64,000 nt of DNA, taken from positions 2,976,001 to 3,040,000 of the forward strand of contig NZ_CP041638.1 in NCBI RefSeq assembly GCF_007197775.1, written 5' to 3'. The stretch comes from Thalassotalea sp. PS06. Its GTDB lineage: Bacteria > Pseudomonadota > Gammaproteobacteria > Enterobacterales > Alteromonadaceae. The notes under the pieces are model-generated. The model was given only the letters and a program-made list of their open reading frames with translations. It was not told where the DNA came from and did not search any database. This document shows positions 28,049 to 36,560 of this stretch, in pieces; positions within the stretch are counted from its first letter, which is position 1, and each line of letters opens with the position of its first letter. The translations under genes and the position numbers were made by a program.

Positions 28049-29425
28049 TTAGAAATTTTGTTCAGTAAATTGTGCCAATGGGCTTCGCTCTACCTCATCA
28101 AAAATAAGCACACTGCCCCGTTCAAAATTTTTATATGTATTCACAGCTGCCGCTGCTCCTGAACTGGCAGGAGTTATGAACTTATCATCTATTTGACTAA
28201 GATTCCCAAGTACAACTGTGCGACAGTTCCGCCCCCCTCGGCTCAACATACCTTTCATTTGAGCTTTGGTCATGTTCTGACTTTCATCGATTATCAGAAA
28301 TGCGTCATCCAACGAGCGACCACGAAAATAGGCCATTGAAGTAAATTCAATCGACGCTTTCTCAATGATATGTTCAATCGTTGCATAGGTATTTTCCGTG
28401 TCAGAATCATCGCTATGCATTGAAATCAGTGCATCCGTAACGCCTGCCATTAATGGCATAGATTTTTCTTTTAAATCCCCGGGCAAAAAGCCTGGATCGT
28501 CATCCATAAAATCTCTACTTCTAACAACCACTATTTTTTTATATTTTTTAGTTTCAAGAACCTGATGCAACGCAGCCGCCACAGCTAAAAAAGTTTTTCC
28601 GGAACCTGCAGGCCCGAGAATAATGTTAAGATCATAGTCATCATTAGTAAGCTGTTCTAACGCTACAGCCTGCCTAGCATTCTTCGGTGTGATTCCCCAC
28701 ACCGAACCCTGCTTTCTTAGAAGAAGTTCAGTAAATACATGTTCTTCGGTGACTTCTAATATTTTCCCAATATGTCCTGCCTCATCGTACCAATACATTC
28801 TAGGCTGACAGTTTTCATTAAATAGTCTTCGGTCAAATCGATAAGTTTCACCACTTAACTTAAAGTCATTGTCTCCAGTTAATTTATCAAATAAATCCCC
28901 TTGAAACTCCTCCACGCCTGTATATAGTAGGTCTACATCAGCAATGGAATTATCTACTTTAACATCTTCTGATTGCACCCCCATTGTCCTAGCTTTCAAT
29001 CGCATATTGATGTCCCTAGAAACAATACATACCTTCTGATGCAATTTTTTCTGGAGGGATATAGCAAAGTTTATGATCCTATTATCAGCATCACTGCCTA
29101 TACCATGTTTCAAGGCATCATCTAACTCGACATTAGTGTCAATTGAAACGAAAAGTTTTCCACGGGTACCAATTTCTGGAGCAGGTAAATCAATTCCCTT
29201 TTCCATTTCCTCTGCAGAATGGCCGTTAATAATGTCCTCCAACATACGAATGACAACTCTCGCATCTGCGCTAACTGACTTGTCTACTCTTTCTTTCAAA
29301 TTGTCTAATTCTTCTAAAACAGTTAAACACACATAAATATCTTCACTATAAGAAAGCAGTGATTTGGGATCGTGTACTAAGGCACTTGTATCTAAAACGC
29401 GAGGGGTATAAGTTTCAATATTCAT
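28049..29425 (-). CDS. PIN-PhoH ATPase carried by the insertion
   Basis: A complete 458-residue protein. Residues 8-150 form a PIN nuclease domain with VLDTSALVHDP, TVLEELDNLKE, DADNRIINFA and VSRDINMRLKA supplying the acidic cluster. Residues 245-450 are a PhoH-type ATPase with GPAGSGKT (271-278) and LIIDESQN (377-384). PIN-PhoH proteins of this kind are RNA helicase/RNase-like enzymes. It is a divergent paralogue of the gene that the insertion splits, and it begins one base after the stop of the chimeric 5' part, so it is probably co-transcribed with it. It therefore could take over the lost function; that is inference. A strong terminator follows. Confidence 0.9.
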   Translation of the reverse strand: MNIETYTPRVLDTSALVHDPKSLLSYSEDIYVCLTVLEELDNLKERVDKSVSADARVVIRMLEDIINGHSAEEMEKGIDLPAPEIGTRGKLFVSIDTNVELDDALKHGIGSDADNRIINFAISLQKKLHQKVCIVSRDINMRLKARTMGVQSEDVKVDNSIADVDLLYTGVEEFQGDLFDKLTGDNDFKLSGETYRFDRRLFNENCQPRMYWYDEAGHIGKILEVTEEHVFTELLLRKQGSVWGITPKNARQAVALEQLTNDDYDLNIILGPAGSGKTFLAVAAALHQVLETKKYKKIVVVRSRDFMDDDPGFLPGDLKEKSMPLMAGVTDALISMHSDDSDTENTYATIEHIIEKASIEFTSMAYFRGRSLDDAFLIIDESQNMTKAQMKGMLSRGGRNCRTVVLGNLSQIDDKFITPASSGAAAAVNTYKNFERGSVLIFDEVERSPLAQFTEQNF

Positions 29426-29426
29426 A

Positions 29427-30779
29427 TTAAGCCGCCTTATCTAATTGAGTTAAAAAATTCATGCTTAAAGTGGGGTTTTCACTTTCACGAACAAGGTTAA
29501 TTGGTGAATACTCTCGTTTTTCAGAAACGTAATAAGGACGTATTTTTGGTTTTTGTTCAAATTTTTTGTTCACCACGCTAGAAGCCGCGAAAACACAAGG
29601 ATGTGAACAGTTTAAAGAGTTTTTAGTTCCGGGGTAGTAGATTACCAACGCGTTCTGAATCGAACGACCTCGCATGAAATTGATGGATTTAAACTGAATA
29701 TTAGCTTTTTCCATGATGTAATTCATGCTGCCGGCCATGCTTTCATCCTGTTTGTGCAGCACTTCCAGGGAATCGGTAATGGCTGCTAACCAGGGCGCCA
29801 TTTTCTCTTCTTCGGTGCCTGGTAAGAAACCGATAGATTCGGCTATTTCCGGTGTTGAGCGGGTAACAATCACTTTATCATATTGCCCCATCTCAACCGT
29901 TAATTCTAACGCTGAAGCCAGTGCCAACAGTGTCTTACCGCAACCTGCCGGTCCGGTTAATATCACTAAATCGATATTCGGGTCGAGTAAGGCGTCCAGC
30001 GCCATGCCCTGATAAATGTTTTTCGGGTGAATACCCCAGGCCTGCCGCCCCATCAAGCGTTCATAGCCTAAATCCTGAACCGCAACGGTATCGCCTTCAA
30101 TACCAACAACTTTACCCGCAAAGGTTTTATTCTCATCTATTAGGTACTCATTAATGAAAGCGGCTGGAATGAGGTTTTTATCGATAAAGTGTTGGGTATA
30201 ACGACCATCGGTCTCACTCTGACAATTACTGACCTGCTCCCAGAAATCGCCTTCAAATTTATGGTAGCCCGAGGTTAAAAACTTAATGTCATCGACTAGC
30301 TGATCGGTACGGTAATCTTCCACATAAGCAAGACCTGCACCTTTGCCTTTAAGGCGCATATTAATATCTTTGGTAACTAGCACAACCCGCTTTTTCGGGT
30401 TCATCTCCTGAATATAAAGCGCGGTATTAATAATGCGGTTGTCGTTTTCGTTATCAGATAATGAACCGGCTTTTTGTTGTAATTTAAAATCATTAAAGAT
30501 CGACAATCTGCCCGGCTTTATCTGAGTTTCCGATTTATTCGCCAGTTCAACACCTGCCATTACCTCTTCAGGGGTTGCATCAACAAGGGTGTCTTCGAGT
30601 GCGCGGATCGCCACGCGGGCATCTCGGCTAACGTCTTTTTTGCGGTCTTTAATATTGTCTAGTTCTTCGAGTACGGTCATCGGAATGACCACATCATGTT
30701 CCTGAAAGGATAGGAATGCGAAAGGTTCGTGTAGAAGAATATTGGTATCTAACACATAGATGGTACTTTGTTCTGTCAT
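29427..30779 (-). pseudogene. 5' part of PIN-PhoH ATPase gene with foreign tail
   Basis: Residues 1-380 are native: a PIN domain (VLDTNILLHEP, TVLEELDNIKD, ENDNRIINTA, TKDINMRLKG) and the start of the PhoH ATPase with GPAGCGKT near 276-283 and FMRGRSIQNALVI at 368-380. The frame then crosses into inserted DNA and adds 70 unrelated residues, beginning YYPGTKNS and ending FLTQLDKAA. The Walker B segment and the rest lie at 21943-22192. The product, if stable, keeps a PIN nuclease but not a working ATPase. Its stop is one base from the start of the second PIN-PhoH gene. Confidence 0.88.
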
Positions 30780-31310
30780 ATAAAATCCTGCTGCCTACAA
30801 ATTCATTGTGAGCCAATACCGGAGCTGTGCGGAGCAGAACAAAGGGTAAGCATATCGTTGGGTCACCGTCCTTGTCTCTCCCAGACCGGCCATCGGAGCC
30901 TGTGGTGCTATTTGAGCAAGAAAAACCTCCCTTTAAGCGATTACCTTGTAACCACTTTGACAGTTTATTAAGCAACTAGCAAGTAACAATTTGAAGTCAA
31001 TGGATGAAAGTTATTCACCATTGCAAACGATTCGATTTAGCCCTTGATTAAAAGCTGACGGCAAGAAGACGGATTCGAATCTATCCTTAAAACAATTCCT
31101 CTAAGTGTTTTTCCACTCAGTGAGAATTAAATGGAATTGGTATTCTTAGCAATTGCTTGGCTGTGGGCTATATTCGCTGGTTGTTTTTACTACAAATTGC
31201 ATTAATAGTGACCCCTGAAAACAAACAAGTTTTAAATTAGTTTCAACCGGGACAAGAAAGCGCTAACATGGCGCCCGTTTTGACAAGCGCGGATTTTTAC
31301 GGAGAGTTTT
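30780..31310. other. phoH/rapA intergenic region with leader and repeat
   Basis: No convincing gene. From 30781 to about 30960 the minus strand, upstream of phoH, is unusually GC-rich for this genome's spacers, with short self-complementary pieces such as GTCTGGGAGAGAC; it may be a structured 5' leader. A dispersed repeat lies at 31101-31145. The rapA promoter should lie in the last 100 bp, but no clear sigma-70 boxes stand out. Confidence 0.35.
31101..31145. repeat. Dispersed ACTGAGTG-type repeat, copy B
   Basis: CTAAGTGTTTTTCCACTCAG continues into TGAGAATTAAATGGAATTGG and TATT. The reverse complement matches the copy at 62624-62679 almost base for base, and the core matches copies at 21733 and 40151. 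Confidence 0.7.
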
Positions 31311-34214
31311 ATGTCATTTTTTCTTGGTCAACGCTGGATTTCAGATAGTGAGTCAGATCAAGGTTTAGGCACCGTGGTTGCGGTAGAAAATCGATTTGTC
31401 ACCATTCTTTTTACTGCTACCGGTGAATCCAGACAGTATGCCATTAAAGATGCCCCGTTAACCCGGGTAGTATTCAATGTCGGCGACACGATTCCCAGCC
31501 ATGAAGGATTCTCCATAACCGTCACCAACGTTATCGAAGATAACAACCTTTACACCTATGAAGGTACCCATCAGGATACAGACGAAACCGTGCAGCTAAA
31601 AGAAATGATGCTGGATCATTTCATCAAGTTTAATAAACCTCACGACCGCCTGTTAAATGGTCAGTTTGATCGCCTTGACTGGTATCAGTTACGTAAACGC
31701 TCGTTGGCAATTGCCAACGAGCAACAACAATCGCCATTAACCGGGTTAATTGGTGGCCGCGTCAGCCTGATTGAACACCAATTATATATCGCTGAAGAAG
31801 TTGGCCAGCGTTATGCACCGCGGGTGTTACTCGCCGACGAAGTCGGTTTAGGTAAAACGATTGAAGCGGGTTTGATTATCCACCAGCAACTGGTTTCCGG
31901 TCGTGCCCAACGGGTATTAATCGTCGTTCCTGAAGCCCTTACCCACCAATGGTTGGTGGAAATGATGCGACGTTTCAATCTGAAATTCAGCATTTTCGAT
32001 GAAGAGCGCTGTCAACAGTACGGCGAGGAAGAAAATCCGTTTAGTAGTGAGCAGTTGGTGTTGGTCAATCTTAACTTTCTAGCCAGCAACGCCGACCAAT
32101 TCGAAAACATTGCCAATGAAGAATGGGACTTAATGGTTGTTGATGAAGCCCATCACCTTGCCTGGAGCGAAGACGCGCCAAGCATGGAATACCAATGCAT
32201 TGATATGTTGGCCGAATATATCCCGGGAGTGTTACTTTTAACGGCGACCCCAGATCAACTGGGACATCAAAGCCATTTCGCCCGTCTGCGTTTGTTAGAC
32301 CGCAATCGTTTTTTTGATTATCAAAAATTTGTCGAAGAAGAACAGCACTATGCTGATGTAGCCGATGCCGCCAATGCCCTTTTGGCAGATAAAGCATTGA
32401 ATGATGCTCAACAACATAGCCTGCAGGTATTGTTTTCGGAAAAAGATATCAGCGCTGAGTTGATGGCAATCAATAGCGATGATGAACACAGCGATAAAAT
32501 CAAAGCCGATTTAGTCGATCAATTGCTGGATCGGCACGGTACCGGCCGTATTCTGTTTCGAAACTCTCGTAATACCATCAAAGGCTTCCCTGAACGCCAA
32601 CTTCATGCCAAAGCCCTGCCGTTACCAGAAGCCTATGACGAATGCATTCAGGATTTTATTGCTCAAGGTGATACCGATGAGCTGTTAACCAATAATCGCT
32701 GCAAATACATATTCACCCCGGAATGTTTTTATCAGCTTGGCCCTCATCAATCTTCATGGACCGACATCGACCCACGTGTTGATTATCTGATTGAGTTACT
32801 GAATCAGGATCGCAAAGCCAAAGTCCTGGTCATTTGCGCACAGGCGCAAACTGCGAAAGATTTAGAGGAAGCATTGCGCGTTAAAGAAGGTATTCGCGCT
32901 GCAGTGTTCCATGAAGGTATGAGTATTTTTGAGCGCGATAAAGCTGCGGCTTATTTCGCTCAGGAAGAAGATAGCGCCCAGGTGCTGTTGTGTTCAGAGA
33001 TTGGTAGTGAAGGTCGTAACTTCCAGTTCGCTCATCAGTTAGTGCTGTTTGATTTACCACAAAACCCGGACTTACTGGAACAGCGTATAGGCCGATTAGA
33101 TCGTATTGGCCAGACCCAAACGATAAAAATTCATGTCCCGTATTTTGAGCAATCTCCGCAATCAATGCTGATGAATTGGTATCACAATGCGATGAATGCA
33201 TTCGAACAAACCTGTGTAACCGCCCGCGCCATCTATGATGAATTTTCCAGACCTTTGGTGCAAAGCGCATTGCAGGGAATTTGGGACGATAGCAGCCTCG
33301 AAAACCTGGTTAACGCCAGCCGTGAGCTGCACCTCAAACTTAAAGCAGAATTAGAAACCGGCCGCGACAAGCTTTTAGAAATCCACTCATCTGGTCATGG
33401 TAAAGCCGCGCAACTGGTCAAGGATATTGAAGCCCAGGATGAAGATATTAAACTGGCGCAATATATGTTCTCGGTATTTGATGTGTTTGGTATTAATCAG
33501 GACGACAAAGCCGACAATGCCATTGCCCTGACACCAAGTGAGCACATGCTAAGCCCTAACTTCCCAGGTCTTGGGGAAGACGGCACAACGGTAACCTTTG
33601 ATCGCCAGACCGCGCTTAGCTGCGAGGACTATCAGTTATTAACCTGGGATCATCCTATGGTTCGTGGCAGCCTTGATTTAGTGCTTAGCGATGAAATCGG
33701 TAACGCTTCTTTAGCTATCCTTAAAAACCCGGCGATTCCAGTGGGCAGCTTCTTTGTAGAATGTATCTATACCCTGGAGGGCATGGCGCCGAGTGAATTA
33801 CAATTGGGTCGCTATTTACCAACCACACCAATTCGTTTGTTGCTGGATAAAAATGGTAATAATCTCGCAGATAAAGTGAATGAAGCCGGGTTTGATCAGC
33901 AGTTAAAACCGGTGAAGAAGCAAACCGGGATGCAATTAGTGAAAGCCCTGCGCAGCTTTGTACCGCCGATTGTTGATAAAGCCGAAGCCCTGTGCAAACA
34001 GCAAGTCGCAGGACTACAGCAACAGGCGTTGGAAAAGATGCAGTCAGGTTTAAACGAAGAATTAACTCGACTTAAAGACTTAGCCGCAGTGAATCCGAAT
34101 GTTCGTGAATCGGAACTTGAATTTATTGTTGCACAGCAGGAGCAACTTACCCATTATATCGAGCACGCGCAGTTAAAGTTTGAAGCGATTCGCTTAATCG
34201 TTGTGAGTCACTAA
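31311..34214 (+). CDS. rapA: RNA polymerase-associated ATPase RapA
   Basis: A 967-residue SWI2/SNF2 protein, the expected length for RapA (HepA). The N-terminal Tudor-like domains begin MSFFLGQRWISDSE and run to about 110. The helicase core has LLADEVGLGKTIEAGL (Walker A, Lys near 182), VVDEAHHLAW (DEAH-type box near 277), LLLTATP, and late motifs GSEGRNFQFAHQLVLFDLP and QRIGRLDRIGQ. RapA binds RNA polymerase and frees it after transcription, helping recycling. GGAGAG lies just before the ATG. It is monocistronic, followed by a tandem repeat array. Confidence 0.97.
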   Translation: MSFFLGQRWISDSESDQGLGTVVAVENRFVTILFTATGESRQYAIKDAPLTRVVFNVGDTIPSHEGFSITVTNVIEDNNLYTYEGTHQDTDETVQLKEMMLDHFIKFNKPHDRLLNGQFDRLDWYQLRKRSLAIANEQQQSPLTGLIGGRVSLIEHQLYIAEEVGQRYAPRVLLADEVGLGKTIEAGLIIHQQLVSGRAQRVLIVVPEALTHQWLVEMMRRFNLKFSIFDEERCQQYGEEENPFSSEQLVLVNLNFLASNADQFENIANEEWDLMVVDEAHHLAWSEDAPSMEYQCIDMLAEYIPGVLLLTATPDQLGHQSHFARLRLLDRNRFFDYQKFVEEEQHYADVADAANALLADKALNDAQQHSLQVLFSEKDISAELMAINSDDEHSDKIKADLVDQLLDRHGTGRILFRNSRNTIKGFPERQLHAKALPLPEAYDECIQDFIAQGDTDELLTNNRCKYIFTPECFYQLGPHQSSWTDIDPRVDYLIELLNQDRKAKVLVICAQAQTAKDLEEALRVKEGIRAAVFHEGMSIFERDKAAAYFAQEEDSAQVLLCSEIGSEGRNFQFAHQLVLFDLPQNPDLLEQRIGRLDRIGQTQTIKIHVPYFEQSPQSMLMNWYHNAMNAFEQTCVTARAIYDEFSRPLVQSALQGIWDDSSLENLVNASRELHLKLKAELETGRDKLLEIHSSGHGKAAQLVKDIEAQDEDIKLAQYMFSVFDVFGINQDDKADNAIALTPSEHMLSPNFPGLGEDGTTVTFDRQTALSCEDYQLLTWDHPMVRGSLDLVLSDEIGNASLAILKNPAIPVGSFFVECIYTLEGMAPSELQLGRYLPTTPIRLLLDKNGNNLADKVNEAGFDQQLKPVKKQTGMQLVKALRSFVPPIVDKAEALCKQQVAGLQQQALEKMQSGLNEELTRLKDLAAVNPNVRESELEFIVAQQEQLTHYIEHAQLKFEAIRLIVVSH

Positions 34215-34225
34215 ACGGAAGAACA

Positions 34226-34735
34226 AAGACGGCAGTGTACAGACGACAGAATTTAGAAAGAGCATACTTGCCAAGATATCCGTTGTCTGCCATCTGCCAT
34301 CTCAATTCCCGAGATTTTATTTTTCGGGTAAAATATCGAAGTGCACAGACAGCAGACCAAAGAAAAGAGCATACTTGCCAAGATATCCGTTGTCTGCCAT
34401 CCGAATTCCCGAGATTTTATTTTTCGGGTAAAATCTCGAAGTACACAGACGGCAGAGTTCAGAAAAAGCATACTTGCCAAGATATCCGTTGTCTGCCGTC
34501 TGCAATCTCAATTCCCGAGATTTTATTTTTCGGGTAAAATCTCGAAGTGCACAGACAGCAGACCAAAGAAAAGAGCATACTTGCCAAGATATCCGTTGTC
34601 TGCCGTCTGCAATCTAAATTCTCGAGATTTTATTTTTCAGGTAAAATCTCGAAGCGCACAGTGCACAGACAGCAGACCAAAGAAAAGAGCATACTTGCCA
34701 AGATGTCCGCTGTCTGCCGTCTGCCGTCAGAATTT
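34226..34735. repeat. Tandem array of ~105-bp palindromic repeats, five copies
   Basis: About five head-to-tail units of roughly 100-110 bp between rapA and rluA. Each has an ACAGAC(A/G)GCAGA arm, the constant string AGCATACTTGCCAAGATATC, an opposed TCTGCC(G/A)TCTGC arm, and a hairpin CGAGATTTTA...TAAAATCTCG around TTTTTCGGG. Copies differ by point changes and small gaps; the fifth lacks the CGAG hairpin. Open frames on both strands here arise from the repeat period and are not genes. From 34736 to 34770 an AT-rich palindromic stretch follows. Confidence 0.9.
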
Positions 34736-34790
34736 AGAATTCTTAATTCTAAATTCCGAATTCTAAATTTGTTTTGAAGTAATTTTTCTT

Positions 34791-35456
34791 ATGTCAGCCA
34801 ATCCAGATTTTGTTTACAAGCCGCCGATGACGCCTTATCTCGATATTTTGTATCGAGATGATGACTTGCTGATTGTCAATAAACCAAGTGGGTTATTAAC
34901 CGTACCCGGTCGTTTGCCCGAGCATCAGGATTGTCTACAACACAGAGTGCAACGGGTGTTGCCAACGGCAACCATAGTGCATCGTCTTGATATGGCCACT
35001 TCCGGGGTGATGGTTATGGCGTTGAACAAGCCCAGCCATGTCGCTATATCCCGTCAATTTGAAAAAAGACAAACCGAAAAATATTACCTGGCACGGGTAT
35101 TTGGCAGCGTTAAAAAAGATACCGGGGAAATTGATTTACCCTTGATATGTGACTGGCCAAATCGTCCCAAACAAATGGTCGATCATGAACGTGGTAAAAA
35201 AGCCATAACGGGATATCAGGTGCTAGAACGAGAACCGCAAACCACCCTGGTAAAACTGATGCCAGTAACCGGTCGTTCCCACCAGTTGCGTGTCCATATG
35301 TTAAGCCTGGGGCATCCGATTATTGGCGACAGGCTATATGCTCATCCACAAGCTTTAGCGCTAAGTCCACGCCTGCAACTGCACGCCAAAGCCCTTACCC
35401 TGTTTCACCCCCATAGTGGTGAAAAGATGACTTTCGAGACCGAGCCAACCTTTTAA
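34791..35456 (+). CDS. rluA: Dual-specificity 23S rRNA/tRNA pseudouridine synthase RluA
   Basis: A 221-residue synthase of the RluA family without an S4 domain. The catalytic block is IVHRLDMATSGVMV near residues 65-78, with the Asp nucleophile in HRLD. Motif I is DDLLIVNKPSGLLTVPG, and the C-terminal motif is PVTGRSHQLRVHM. RluA modifies U746 of 23S rRNA and U32 of several tRNAs. Its short length and lack of an S4 domain distinguish it from RluC and RluD. rapA-rluA adjacency is common in gammaproteobacteria. Confidence 0.94.
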   Translation: MSANPDFVYKPPMTPYLDILYRDDDLLIVNKPSGLLTVPGRLPEHQDCLQHRVQRVLPTATIVHRLDMATSGVMVMALNKPSHVAISRQFEKRQTEKYYLARVFGSVKKDTGEIDLPLICDWPNRPKQMVDHERGKKAITGYQVLEREPQTTLVKLMPVTGRSHQLRVHMLSLGHPIIGDRLYAHPQALALSPRLQLHAKALTLFHPHSGEKMTFETEPTF

Positions 35457-35531
35457 CCTCTGCTCAAACACAATTTACTTTTCTCAGTATTTATGGGAAA
35501 AATAACCTTTGTTAATTGCTGAGAAAATAAC

Positions 35532-35672
35532 ATGGACATACTCGGATTTATCTTTGGCTTGTGTGGATTTAGCTTTGCACTAATGGCCCACAAGCGCATT
35601 TCCAAACTCGAAGAAAAGCTCAAAGAATTGTCAGTAATTGACCAGGAATTTGATTCTGGCGAGAAGCCCTGA
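35532..35672 (+). CDS. Small membrane protein with charged helix, 46 aa
   Basis: ATG at 35532, TGA at 35670-35672. The 46-residue product starts MDILGFIFGLCGFSFALMA, one membrane helix. A heptad-like amphipathic segment follows (HKRISKLEEKLKELSVIDQE) and then a short acidic tail. Small proteins of this design occur in related genera, but I cannot name a function. It overlaps an opposite-strand open frame of poorer quality (35453-35689), which I reject. A hairpin terminator overlaps and follows its stop. Confidence 0.7.
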   Translation: MDILGFIFGLCGFSFALMAHKRISKLEEKLKELSVIDQEFDSGEKP

Positions 35673-35704
35673 ATAATCAATTCAGTCAAAGTTCCGGGCT
35701 TTTA
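35664..35704 (+). terminator. Terminator after the 46-aa membrane protein
   Basis: AAGCCC at the end of the gene pairs with GGGCTT followed by TTAA, around a ~26-base loop that itself contains TGAAT/ATTCA. Confidence 0.5.
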
Positions 35705-35807
35705 AGAATCATTGGCAAATCATGGTCGCAAGGGCTTACGATTTTTTATGATACGTTACAGCTACAAATCTTCCTTAAATAACCAAAGAATAAACTAAAG
35801 GAACACA

Positions 35808-36509
35808 ATGAATAGAATCATCATTATTGCAATGACGCTCATGCTTGGTGCATGCACAACGGTAGGCTCCCAGCATCGGCCAGCCAACTATTACAATGAT
35901 AAGACCACTCAGCCGGGACTTACCAGCCAGCTTCTCGCAGATGACAACGATCAAAAAATTAATGAGCTGTTGGCCTACCGTGTCAGCTTGCCGGCATTAA
36001 ATCGCATTGCCATACTCAAGCTGAATAACCATCAGCATTGGCAATATTATTCTTCGGATTTTACTGCTCTTACGCAATCTTTAAGTGATGGATTTATTCG
36101 TGAATTACGGTCATCCGAGAAAGTCTATGATGCTTCGTTTTTGCCGGCTATGTTGATCCCAGAAAAAACATCCATCAACGCATTGCGAGAAGCTGCGGCA
36201 AGATTTCAGGCTGACTTACTTTTAACGTATCGCAGCCAATGTGATTCCTATCAAAAGTATCGTTTTCTCGACCCCAACGAGAGTAAAGCTTATTGTGCCG
36301 TTGAAGCCATTGTTGTTGATGTCAGATCAGGGATCATCATTCAGTCTGTGGTCAGCACTCAGGATGTAAAAGCAATTAACGTTGACGCTGATACGAATTT
36401 TTCAGAAACAGTCAAAAAAGCAGAATTGGAAGCTGAGGCAAAATCGTTATTAGAAATAGGTAAACAAGTGAATGCCTATTTAAGGCAAGTCGAGGTTAGC
36501 CGAAGCTAA
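35808..36509 (+). CDS. Outer-membrane-type lipoprotein, unknown function
   Basis: A 233-residue protein with a lipoprotein signal peptide: MNRIIIIAMTLMLGAC, with the lipobox LGAC and Cys16 the acylation site; Thr-Thr after Cys suggests outer-membrane sorting. The body has a globular part containing RIAILKLNN, ADLLLTYRSQC and VEAIVVDVRSGIIIQS, a pattern of alternating strands and helices like lipoproteins of the CsgG/LpoB-type fold, which is only a resemblance. It has a good SD (AAAGGA). It is a single gene facing katG. Confidence 0.75.
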   Translation: MNRIIIIAMTLMLGACTTVGSQHRPANYYNDKTTQPGLTSQLLADDNDQKINELLAYRVSLPALNRIAILKLNNHQHWQYYSSDFTALTQSLSDGFIRELRSSEKVYDASFLPAMLIPEKTSINALREAAARFQADLLLTYRSQCDSYQKYRFLDPNESKAYCAVEAIVVDVRSGIIIQSVVSTQDVKAINVDADTNFSETVKKAELEAEAKSLLEIGKQVNAYLRQVEVSRS

Positions 36510-36524
36510 CGTTAAAAAGTAAGC

Positions 36525-36548
36525 GTGGCAGCGACATAGTGCTGCCAC
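36525..36548. terminator. Shared hairpin between lipoprotein gene and katG
   Basis: GTGGCAGC and GCTGCCAC form a perfect 8-bp stem with an 8-base loop between two convergent genes. A T-rich stretch follows on the minus strand after a short gap. Confidence 0.5.
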
Positions 36549-36560
36549 ACTCATCACATT

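Larger units (their letters stand above)
22193..29640. mobile_element. 7.45-kb insertion splitting the PIN-PhoH gene
   Basis: The sequence ATTACC flanks the insert on both sides (22187-22192 and 29641-29646), as expected of a 6-bp target duplication. The two ends share an inverted 15-mer with one mismatch, TACCCCGGATCTAAA against TACCCCGGAACTAAA, and each has TGTTCAC a little further in. The insert contains a complete second PIN-PhoH gene, a small membrane protein, a large membrane protein and an IS21-family element. No transposase other than istA/istB is present. The IS21 copy shows no target duplication, so it may have deleted neighbouring genes of the host element. Exact ends are uncertain by a few bases. 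Confidence 0.75.

Noticed and set aside
28049..30779. Second PhoH as a simple ancestral tandem duplication with no insertion
   Set aside because: The first gene's 3' end is found intact 7.4 kb away with matching flanking ATTACC and inverted ends, so insertion explains the layout better. Tandem origin of the second copy before insertion cannot be fully excluded.
30694..30975. 93-aa ORF upstream of phoH
   Set aside because: Overlaps the phoH start in another frame and lies in a likely leader; no family or ribosome site.
34226..34735. Possible CRISPR array
   Set aside because: Repeat units are ~105 bp and contiguous with no unique spacers, and no cas genes are in the window.
34235..34777. Several overlapping ORFs on both strands with repeated peptides
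   Set aside because: They are produced by the ~105-bp tandem repeat, have no ribosome sites and no protein-like composition.
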